A stretch of DNA of 20,929 bases. Origin: Prevotellaceae bacterium (GTDB lineage: Bacteria; Bacteroidota; Bacteroidia; Bacteroidales; Paludibacteraceae). The notes below the pieces were generated by a model, which made no database searches, had not been told where the DNA came from, and saw only the letters and a list, made by a program, of their open reading frames with translations. The stretch is from assembly GCA_031270565.1 (NCBI GenBank), contig JAISXJ010000141.1, positions 1 to 20,929 on the forward strand, written 5' to 3'. Position numbers and translations under genes: made by a program. Positions 15,020 through 20,929 of this stretch are shown here, one piece after another (position 1 is the stretch's first letter; each line of letters starts with the position of its first letter).

Positions 15020-16129
15020 ATGAAAACAAATCACAGATTTCTTGTATTAGCGCTCGTCCTTTGTGGCATAAGCGCATGCACAAATACGCAATCATTTACC
15101 TACAACGGTATCAACTATAAAGTTACTTCTACTTCGCCAAGAGAAGTAAAGGTTGCTAATAGCAGAAGGTACTCAGGGGCGGCAGTAATACCCGCTTCGG
15201 TTGTGTACAACAGCAATACTTATGCTGTTACTGCGATTGGAAATTCTGCTTTTTACAATTGCAGCGATTTGACTTCGGTAATTATTCCCGAATCGGTAAA
15301 GACGATTGGAAATAAGGCTTTTTACGAGTGCAGCGGTTTGACTTCGGTAACAATCGGTAATTCAGTAGAGACGATTGGACATGCGGCTTTTTCCGGTTGC
15401 AGCGGTTTGACTTCGGTAACAATTCCTAATTCAGTCAAGACGATTGAAAATTATGCTTTTTCCGGTTGCCGCGGCTTGACTTCGGTAACAATCGGTAATT
15501 CAGTAGAGACGATTGGAGCTTGGGCTTTTGAGGAGTGCAGCAAGTTGACTTCTGTAACAATTGGTAATTCAGTAGAGACGATTGGCGAAAGAGCTTTTTC
15601 CGGTTGCAGCGGTTTGACATCGGTAATAGTGGAAGACGGCACAACAACTTTATCTTTTGGAATAAGTTCACTTCAAAATTGCCCTGTCAGCACTTTGTAT
15701 TTGGGTAGAAATATTTCTTATTATTCATTCGGCAGTAATTATGATTCCCCATTCGAAAGTAAGACAACGCTTACCTCATTAACAATTGGTAATTCTGTTA
15801 CTTCGATTGGCGATGGTGCTTTTTACGGTTGCAGCGGTTTGACTTCGGTAACAATCGGTAATTCAGTAGAGACGATTGGAAATTTTGCTTTTTCTGGTTG
15901 CCGCGGTTTGACTTCGGTAATAATCGGTAATTCAGTAGAGACGATTGGAGAGAGGGCTTTTAGGTATTGCAGCAGCTTAGAGACAATATATGTAAAAGCA
16001 ATCAATCCGCCTGCAGTGGGGAAGAATGCTTTTCGCAAAGTGCCGGCAGGTATTCCTGTATACGTACCCTACGACAGAGAGTCGGTGTACCGAAGTGCCG
16101 CAGGGTGGAGCAGTCTCTCCATTAGATAG
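15020..16129 (+). CDS. BspA-like leucine-rich-repeat (LRR_5) lipoprotein
   Basis: The ATG at 15020 is preferred over the GTG at 15011: MKTNHRFLVLALVLCGISAC gives a lipoprotein signal peptide with lipobox ISAC, acylated Cys20. The mature protein has a short N-terminal strand domain (YNGINYKV, VIPASVVYNSNTYAVTAIG). Then come about nine 23-residue LRR_5 repeats of the form AFxGCSGLTSVTIGNSVETI, interrupted once by an irregular stretch (about residues 205-255). The end, AVGKNAFRKVPAGIPVYVPY, is the cap usual in BspA-like proteins. These are surface proteins of Bacteroidetes often implicated in adhesion. At DNA level the units are nearly identical 69-bp repeats, so length variation is likely. It shares the terminator at 16202. 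Confidence 0.9.
   Translation: MKTNHRFLVLALVLCGISACTNTQSFTYNGINYKVTSTSPREVKVANSRRYSGAAVIPASVVYNSNTYAVTAIGNSAFYNCSDLTSVIIPESVKTIGNKAFYECSGLTSVTIGNSVETIGHAAFSGCSGLTSVTIPNSVKTIENYAFSGCRGLTSVTIGNSVETIGAWAFEECSKLTSVTIGNSVETIGERAFSGCSGLTSVIVEDGTTTLSFGISSLQNCPVSTLYLGRNISYYSFGSNYDSPFESKTTLTSLTIGNSVTSIGDGAFYGCSGLTSVTIGNSVETIGNFAFSGCRGLTSVIIGNSVETIGERAFRYCSSLETIYVKAINPPAVGKNAFRKVPAGIPVYVPYDRESVYRSAAGWSSLSIR
15240..15960. repeat. Near-identical 69-bp tandem coding repeats
   Basis: Words such as CGGTAATTCAGTAGAGACGA and TTTGACTTCGGTAACAAT recur every 69 bp within the LRR gene (15240-15620 and again 15785-15960). Conservation at silent positions suggests recent duplication or gene conversion, not old repeats. 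Confidence 0.85.
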
Positions 16130-16201
16130 AAGATTAAATATGTCTGTCTAAAAATCAAAGTATTCATTCAATCAAAAAAATCATAGTTCAAGACAGCAAA
16201 C

Positions 16202-16229
16202 AAAAAGCCTCCGGCAACGGGGGCTTTTT
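16202..16229. terminator. Bidirectional intrinsic terminator
   Basis: AAAAAGCC pairs with GGCTTTTT, extended by TCC/GGG pairs over a short loop. It has A- and T-runs on both strands and sits between the convergent LRR and hydrolase genes, so it serves both. Confidence 0.9.
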
Positions 16230-16230
16230 G

Positions 16231-17382
16231 TTAAGCTAAAAAAACGATTGCCCGGTCGAATATTTGCGCAAAACATTGTTGAACCATTTCCGAAGGCACG
16301 CGACTGTGAACAGGAAATGGAACTTGATGGGAATATTCGTATGGAAAATCCAGTTCTTCCACTATTTTATCGGCACATTTTTCTCCAAACGCTTCCTTGA
16401 CGCCAAGCGTAGGAATAACCGTGTCTTTTTTCAACGTGATTGCCGCAATACGGTTTTGATTTTCCTGAAAAAACGTTTCCCTGTAATGGCGGTATTTGCT
16501 AAATGACAGCATGGATTTGAACGCTTTTTCTATGAAATCTTCTTTCTTTTTCAAAATACTCAATCCTTTATGGACAAAATCGTTCAGGAAATAATCCTTC
16601 AGTTTCAGAAAAGCTTCCCAGTCCACTATGTCGCGTGAATTTCCGTCCATCCTGCTAAACAGCGAACCGCCGCAAAACATAAACAGTCGGCTGTCGGAAG
16701 TCAGTTTTTCCGGATTTGACAGCAGCAATACCTGCGCCAGAAAAGCGCCGATGGAATACGCAAATATATTGATAGACGTGTTTGGCGCAAACAGAGGATG
16801 CTGCCCGTTTTTTATTTCCCGAATCAGTTGCCAGAGGTTAAAAATGGATTCCTTTCCGGAAATATAAAAGCGAGCAGGATTTTCGGAAAGGCGGCTGCTA
16901 ATCGCCAGATTTGCAAAAGTGGAATTGCCCAGACTGGCAAACTTTTCTTTCCGGCGGTTTACGTATGGCAAGAGAGAGCGCGGATTATGCCAGCTTTCTG
17001 GTGTGCGGTTCATGTGAAAGGCAATGGGAAAAAGAATGACCGGTCTTCCCGTTCCGACAGCCAGTTTTTCTGCCCAAGGCAGGTACTTTTCCCAGCTGCG
17101 CTCGTTCAGACCATGCAGCAGCAAAATGGCTTTATCGGCTTGTACAACGCCCTTGTGTACGAAAACCGTATAGGTAAAAAGGTTGTTTTCTTTGATATTG
17201 TCGTCCGAAACGGAACAAAATTCAGGCGGGGAAATCGTTTGCTGAAACAGTCTGACTGCCGGATCTACAAAGACCTGATTAAACTGGAATGGACGTATTT
17301 TCAACGAAGTATCGTCCAAATTCACCTCTCTTTCGTAGGAGAATAAAATTTTCAGTTTCTGGAAGCGTTCAATGAATCTCAT
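16231..17382 (-). CDS. Alpha/beta-hydrolase-like protein (DUF6051-type)
   Basis: A 383-aa protein without signal peptide. ILLLHGLNERSW (residues 86-97) is the HG oxyanion-hole segment of alpha/beta hydrolases. FAYSIGAFLAQ places a probable nucleophile Ser210 in a Y-S-I-G elbow (the first Gly of GxSxG is replaced by Ala). TLKKDTVIPT (Asp320) and SHQVPF (His352) are the likely remaining triad members. I associate this architecture with Bacteroidetes proteins listed as DUF6051; the substrate is unknown. The upstream region 17383-17512 contains a perfect 14-bp palindrome ACTGCAATTGCAGT (17431-17444) that could be an operator, but no good TAnnTTTG promoter. Confidence 0.7.
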   Translation of the reverse strand: MRFIERFQKLKILFSYEREVNLDDTSLKIRPFQFNQVFVDPAVRLFQQTISPPEFCSVSDDNIKENNLFTYTVFVHKGVVQADKAILLLHGLNERSWEKYLPWAEKLAVGTGRPVILFPIAFHMNRTPESWHNPRSLLPYVNRRKEKFASLGNSTFANLAISSRLSENPARFYISGKESIFNLWQLIREIKNGQHPLFAPNTSINIFAYSIGAFLAQVLLLSNPEKLTSDSRLFMFCGGSLFSRMDGNSRDIVDWEAFLKLKDYFLNDFVHKGLSILKKKEDFIEKAFKSMLSFSKYRHYRETFFQENQNRIAAITLKKDTVIPTLGVKEAFGEKCADKIVEELDFPYEYSHQVPFPVHSRVPSEMVQQCFAQIFDRAIVFLA

Positions 17383-17512
17383 ACCGTTATAGTTTTAAAC
17401 ATATTCTTTCATCGCTCGTTACACGTTGTAACTGCAATTGCAGTAAACGCCGTATGCTAACTCAAACGCACCGAACAGCGGTGTAACCCGAATCGCCGAC
17501 AATGGTGTTCCT

Positions 17513-17550
17513 GAAAAACAAGAGCCATCCAGATAAACGTCCGGATGGCT
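17513..17550 (-). terminator. Terminator of the tRNA-Asn transcript
   Basis: On the minus strand AGCCATCC pairs with GGATGGCT (17523-17530 with 17543-17550) and is followed by CTTGTTTTTC. It lies just downstream of the two tRNA genes. Confidence 0.8.
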
Positions 17551-17561
17551 GCATACCCTTG

Positions 17562-17635
17562 CTCTCCCTCTTGGACTTGAACCAAGGACCCTCTGATTAA
17601 CAGTCAGATGCTCTAACCAACTGAGCTAAGGAAGA
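17562..17635 (-). tRNA. tRNA-Asn(GTT), distal copy
   Basis: The minus strand folds as a 74-nt cloverleaf: acceptor TCTTCCT/AGGGAGA, D arm GCTC-AGTTGGTTA-GAGC, anticodon arm TCTGA-CTGTTAA-TCAGA (anticodon GTT), T arm CTTGG-TTCAAGT-CCAAG, and discriminator G, as expected for Asn. The CCA end is not encoded. The sequence is identical to the copy at 17666. Confidence 0.97.
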
Positions 17636-17665
17636 ATTATTATGCCCGTACACTTAAAAAAATCG

Positions 17666-17739
17666 CTCTCCCTCTTGGACTTGAACCAAGGACCCTCTGA
17701 TTAACAGTCAGATGCTCTAACCAACTGAGCTAAGGAAGA
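17666..17739 (-). tRNA. tRNA-Asn(GTT), promoter-proximal copy
   Basis: Same 74-nt cloverleaf and anticodon GTT as the neighbouring gene, 30 bp away. Both should be cut from one precursor that starts near 17825 and ends at the terminator at 17513-17550. Confidence 0.97.
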
Positions 17740-17831
17740 ATAATGGAGGCAACCTCCGCTTTTCATTATTTCTTAACATCCATCTCACCGTAACACATTA
17801 ACCGTGTCAATTGTACGGCAAAAAAGCTCGG

Positions 17832-17863
17832 CAAAGGTAAATGATTTTATTGAATCCTGCAAT
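17832..17863 (-). promoter_or_regulatory. Bacteroidetes-type promoter for the tRNA-Asn pair
   Basis: The minus strand reads TACCTTTG (17832-17839) with ATTG 20 bp upstream (17860-17863). The leader to the first tRNA is about 85 nt and contains a small GGAGG/CCTCC hairpin (17745-17757). Otherwise 17740-17998 shows no gene. Confidence 0.75.
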
Positions 17864-17998
17864 AGCAGACACAAAAGTTATATCTTTTATTTTTTCTCTG
17901 CTAATTGCTTGATTATACGTGTATTTATTTTGTCCCTTTACCGTGTTTTTCTGGAAAATGTCGTAGATATTTTCTCAAAACAATAAAATACACACTTG

Positions 17999-18664
17999 TT
18001 AACGCCATTCTATTGGCGTCAAACCATGATTCTCAAGGAAGCTGTTGGCTTTGGAAAAATGTTTACAGCCAAAAAAACCGCGATGAGCAGACAGCGGCGA
18101 GGGATGTACGGCTGAGAGCACACAATGGCGTGTTACATCAATCAGTCGTACTTTCTGCTGTGCATAATTGCCCCACAACAGGAACACAACATGTTCGCGA
18201 TAACGGGAAATGGTCTCAATCACCGCATCCGTAAACCGCTCCCAGCCTTGCCCCTGATGCGAGCCTGCCATAGAGGCACGTACCGAAAGCGTCGCATTGA
18301 GCAGAAAAACGCCCTGGCACGCCCATCGTTCCAGATTGCCTGACGGTAGAGGTTTTACGCCGGTATCGTCGGCAATTTCACGATAGATATTTTGCAGCGA
18401 CGGAGGCAATGCTACACCATCCTGCACCGAAAAGCACAGCCCATGCGCCTGTCCCTGACCATGATAGGGATCCTGTCCCAAAATCACAACCTTTATCCGG
18501 TCGAAAGGGCAGAGGTCAAACGCCCGAAAAATCCATTTTGCAGGTGGATAAATCACTTGCGTCTGATACTCTTTGCGGACAAATGTTACCAGTGTCTCAA
18601 AGTAATCTTTGTCAAATTCTTTCGCCAAATAATTTTGCCACGAAGGCTCTATCTTTACTTGCAT
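17999..18664 (-). CDS. ung: Uracil-DNA glycosylase, family 1
   Basis: A 221-aa base-excision repair enzyme that removes uracil from DNA. From the ATG at 18664 (a TTG nine bases earlier is in frame but less likely) the protein shows the water-activating loop GQDPYHG (residues 63-69, catalytic Asp65), FLLNATLSVR, LLWGNYAQQK and the minor-groove loop HPSPLSAHRGF (His187). All catalytic positions are intact and the length is normal. It starts 16 nt after the stop of the secreted glycosidase gene, so it is probably translated from the same mRNA, an unlikely functional pairing. Confidence 0.97.
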   Translation of the reverse strand: MQVKIEPSWQNYLAKEFDKDYFETLVTFVRKEYQTQVIYPPAKWIFRAFDLCPFDRIKVVILGQDPYHGQGQAHGLCFSVQDGVALPPSLQNIYREIADDTGVKPLPSGNLERWACQGVFLLNATLSVRASMAGSHQGQGWERFTDAVIETISRYREHVVFLLWGNYAQQKVRLIDVTRHCVLSAVHPSPLSAHRGFFGCKHFSKANSFLENHGLTPIEWR

Positions 18665-18680
18665 ATTTGTCAATATTATT

Positions 18681-20387
18681 TTAAATCACAATTTTTTCAG
18701 TGGACATGCCGATACGGACAATGTATAACCCACGCGGCAGGCGCAGTGTCAATTCGCCTGTTACCTTACCCTGATAGAAGCATGTGCCGTCTATGGAGAA
18801 AACGGCAACAACAGTGGTGTTACGCACCTGAACAGTTAAAATATCGTCTGTCGTGAAAAACACGAAAGAGGGATATTTATTGCCCGTCAAATAATCGGAG
18901 CCGGTGGAAGACACATAGACAGGCTCAGACTGATTTTCAAACCGGTCAATGGCGGCTACGGCAAACTGATGTGTAGTGAAAAGTGCGGAATAAGCGGACA
19001 AATCGTAAGTTTTGGATGGACTCCATGTGCGCGTCAACAAATGGTCAAACGCGCTAAATTCATTGTATCCCACACTCTGATTCGGTACGGCATAAATGCC
19101 ATAACTACCTTCTGTCATAGCACACTGCCAGTTTATGGAGTTGCCGGAAAGTCCGACATTATAAACGGACGACGCTTGACTGGGATACCACGAGATAACA
19201 GGCGGCAAAATCTTTGTCGAAAAGGCATTTGCCCGCAAATAGGAAGGAAAAGCCCGTTGTGAGAATGAGGATGTATTGTAGAAAATAGATCCGGGAGCAA
19301 CATTGTCGGCATTCCGGTTATCGTCAATTTGCAATCCTGTTTCGGCATAATCCCACTCATTTTTATACAGAGCTTGACTGGCATAAAAATGCCGTCCATA
19401 ACGGGCTGCTACCGACTGCCACCAGGGCGCAAGGACATCGTAATCCTGTCCTGTTGATGTGGTTGCCCAGTAGAGTTGCGGAGAAATATAGTCGATAGAA
19501 CCCGCTTTTAGCCATGCGAGAGCATCGCAATAGATGGCGTTGTAATTGTCGCTTCCCGTGATGCCTGTAGGGAGCGTTACGCCATATTTTTGTGCTGCAG
19601 CCACACTGGTACTCCAAATACCACGCGGAGAAATTCCAAACCGCACTCCGGGATTAACCGACTGAATAGTATCGAACACCTCCTGAACGGTACGATTGAC
19701 ATTGTCTCGCCGCCAGTCAACAAGCGACAGATTGTCGGGATTATACGCCAAATAAGTGGCTTGATCCTGATTGCCGGAACCGATGCTCTCAATATAGAAA
19801 TAATCATCCCAGATAATTCCGTCAATATCGGGATAATTGATAAGTACCTCTTTTGTAACATTGGCAATATGCTTTCTGACAGCAGGCAGTCCGGGATCCA
19901 TAATGGTATCTGTGTTGATGCCAAGCAACCATTCGGGATGCTGCACTTTGAGATAGTCTGTGGATGCATGCCTGTTAGAGGCATTGGCATAACGGTAGGG
20001 ATTCATCCAGCCATGCAACTCCAACCCGCGTTTGTGTGCCTCCTCAATAGCAAATGCAAGTGGGTCGTAACCGGGGTTAACACCGCGTTGTCCGGTCAAA
20101 TAGGCTGACCAGCAGGTAATTTTTGTCGAATAAAGTGCATCAGCCATAGGGCGAATTTGGAGTAAAGCCGCGTTCATATTAGCGGCAACCAGCGAATCAA
20201 GTATGGTAATCAATTCATTTTGCTGTGCCGTGATTTGCGTAAAGCTACCGGGAATGGTGATTTTTGTCTTAGGCCAGTCAATGTTTGATACGGTAGCAAT
20301 CCATGTGGCTCGAAATTCCCGTACAGGAGTTGTCCAACTCTGCATAGAGAACAACAGACAGACGGTAATCAACAGTAGTTTTTTCAT
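18681..20387 (-). CDS. Secreted GHL10-family (YngK/DUF187-like) glycoside hydrolase with T9SS-like tail
   Basis: From the ATG at 20387 (MKKLLLITVCLLFSMQSW, a clear signal peptide; the frame is open further upstream but without merit) the protein is 568 aa. The GHL10 TIM-barrel begins EFRATWIATVSNIDWP and continues with LLQIRPMADALY, GLELHGWMNPYR, DGIIWDDYFY (paired acidic residues), FGISPRGIW and IDYISPQLYW, all hallmarks of the family. An Ig-like region follows. The last ~60 residues (VVAVFSIDGTCFYQG, LPRGLYIVRIG, EKIVI) read like a type A sorting domain recognised by the type IX secretion system. Relatives are thought to act on peptidoglycan-type or other glycans; the substrate is not proved. 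Confidence 0.9.
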   Translation of the reverse strand: MKKLLLITVCLLFSMQSWTTPVREFRATWIATVSNIDWPKTKITIPGSFTQITAQQNELITILDSLVAANMNAALLQIRPMADALYSTKITCWSAYLTGQRGVNPGYDPLAFAIEEAHKRGLELHGWMNPYRYANASNRHASTDYLKVQHPEWLLGINTDTIMDPGLPAVRKHIANVTKEVLINYPDIDGIIWDDYFYIESIGSGNQDQATYLAYNPDNLSLVDWRRDNVNRTVQEVFDTIQSVNPGVRFGISPRGIWSTSVAAAQKYGVTLPTGITGSDNYNAIYCDALAWLKAGSIDYISPQLYWATTSTGQDYDVLAPWWQSVAARYGRHFYASQALYKNEWDYAETGLQIDDNRNADNVAPGSIFYNTSSFSQRAFPSYLRANAFSTKILPPVISWYPSQASSVYNVGLSGNSINWQCAMTEGSYGIYAVPNQSVGYNEFSAFDHLLTRTWSPSKTYDLSAYSALFTTHQFAVAAIDRFENQSEPVYVSSTGSDYLTGNKYPSFVFFTTDDILTVQVRNTTVVAVFSIDGTCFYQGKVTGELTLRLPRGLYIVRIGMSTEKIVI

Positions 20388-20640
20388 AAAGTTATTTTCA
20401 GGCGATATTTTAATTATTATAATTGCACTGGTCATATTTTGACAGTCAACCCGATTGACGGAAATGACTGTTTCAGTCTCTTAGAAATATATTTGATATT
20501 TTTTTTTGCTTAAATGGGGGCAAAAAACTTTCATATTCATAATTCTGCAAGCGAAATTGTTGATGCTGTAAATTTTTTAGTTGTGTTCATTTTTTTTGTT
20601 CTGCAAAGGTAGATATTTTACTGTAAAGATTTTTATTGTT
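20388..20640 (-). promoter_or_regulatory. Promoter and long leader of the GHL10-ung unit
   Basis: The minus strand reads TACCTTTG at 20604-20611, a good -7 element without an obvious -33. This would give an unusually long leader of about 210 nt before the ATG at 20387. A 19-codon minus-strand ORF (MNMKVFCPHLSKKKYQIYF) lies in the leader, and GTCAACCCGATTGAC-like half-sites sit near 20446. No known riboswitch was recognised. Confidence 0.45.
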
Positions 20641-20687
20641 TAGGGAACTTCTAAAAATTGCTTTTTCTGCGTTACGCTCTTTCGGTA

Positions 20688-20735
20688 AAATGCTCATTTA
20701 CGTTAGTAAACTCCGCTTTTACCTCAATGGCAAGC
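20688..20735. repeat. Dispersed repeat R1, copy 2
   Basis: Reverse complement of 7266-7313 with two mismatches in 48 bp. A 76-codon ORF running over it from 20658 is not credible as a gene. Confidence 0.8.
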
Positions 20736-20811
20736 CTTTGTTTTGATGTTTTCACACCTCAAAAAGACAGAGGTAGGAAGCTTCAGTGTGCCGTCCCTGC
20801 CCAAAGAGGCG

Positions 20812-20929
20812 GGTTAATTCTTTTTTTGAGGTGCTATATCCAAGCGCACACAATGAAGAAAGTTTTTTTTTACGGAGCGCAGGGCTGAAAGCCTGCCGTC
20901 GAACAGCACAGGGCAACGCCCTGTGGTTT
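20812..20929. repeat. Dispersed repeat R2 copy 2 and terminal palindrome
   Basis: Bases 20812-20869 match the reverse complement of 11735-11790. Bases 20907-20925 form a hairpin CACAGGGC/GCCCTGTG around AAC. No gene is seen up to the window edge. Confidence 0.7.

Noticed and set aside
15240..15960. Regular 69-bp repeats as a CRISPR or satellite array
   Set aside because: They are in frame and encode the 23-residue LRR_5 unit; there are no unique spacers.
20658..20888. 76-codon plus-strand ORF at the right edge
   Set aside because: It runs through two dispersed repeats; a similar peptide appears antisense at 7250-7310, showing it comes from repeat sequence.

Overview
The window looks like chromosomal DNA of a Bacteroidales bacterium (phylum Bacteroidota). 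The grounds are several promoters of the Bacteroidetes primary-sigma type (TAnnTTTG at -7, some with TTTG or TTG about 19-22 bp upstream), no useful Shine-Dalgarno signals, a glycogen gene cluster of the type found in this order, a PorT-like beta-barrel, a BspA-like LRR lipoprotein, and a secreted glycosidase with a C-terminal tail resembling a type IX secretion signal. I cannot name the genus from the sequence.

Layout. 1-430: mosaic of small palindromic and dispersed intergenic repeats. 552-7253 (+): one tightly packed probable operon of GH133-type glycogen debranching enzyme, GT4 glucan synthase-like glycosyltransferase, GH57 protein, Rossmann/DUF2520 protein and radA. The GH57 protein appears to have lost both catalytic carboxylates. 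7519-8232 (+): outer-membrane beta-barrel protein behind its own promoter.

8240-11790: a decayed prophage segment with only morphogenesis-linked genes left, on the minus strand. They are a MuF-type minor head protein whose C-terminus is a CdiA-CT-like PD-(D/E)xK nuclease toxin, the 5'-truncated C-terminus of an ADP-ribosyltransferase toxin overlapping by 4 nt a 58-codon acidic gene, and a scaffold-like protein. A HigBA toxin-antitoxin pair sits between them on the plus strand. Between the two toxin modules is a complete-looking plus-strand transcription unit (promoter, tRNA T-arm-like hairpin, G9 tract, terminator) whose 3' end is antisense to the end of the nuclease-toxin gene. This displaced-toxin arrangement with a possible antisense or tRNA-mimic RNA is the best candidate here for an undescribed system.

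11904-14723 (+): large FAD/Fe-S D-2-hydroxyacid dehydrogenase-type enzyme. 14724-15019: second repeat mosaic. 15020-16129 (+): LRR_5 lipoprotein built of near-identical 69-bp units. 16231-17382 (-): alpha/beta-hydrolase-like protein sharing a bidirectional terminator with the LRR gene. 17562-17739 (-): two identical tandem tRNA-Asn(GTT) genes. 17999-20387 (-): secreted GHL10-family hydrolase followed by uracil-DNA glycosylase, probably one operon. 20388-20929: long leader, then dispersed repeats matching, in inverted orientation, the segment after radA and the segment that forms the broken 5' end of the MuF gene.

All family assignments come from reading the translations and from memory of the families; no search was run.
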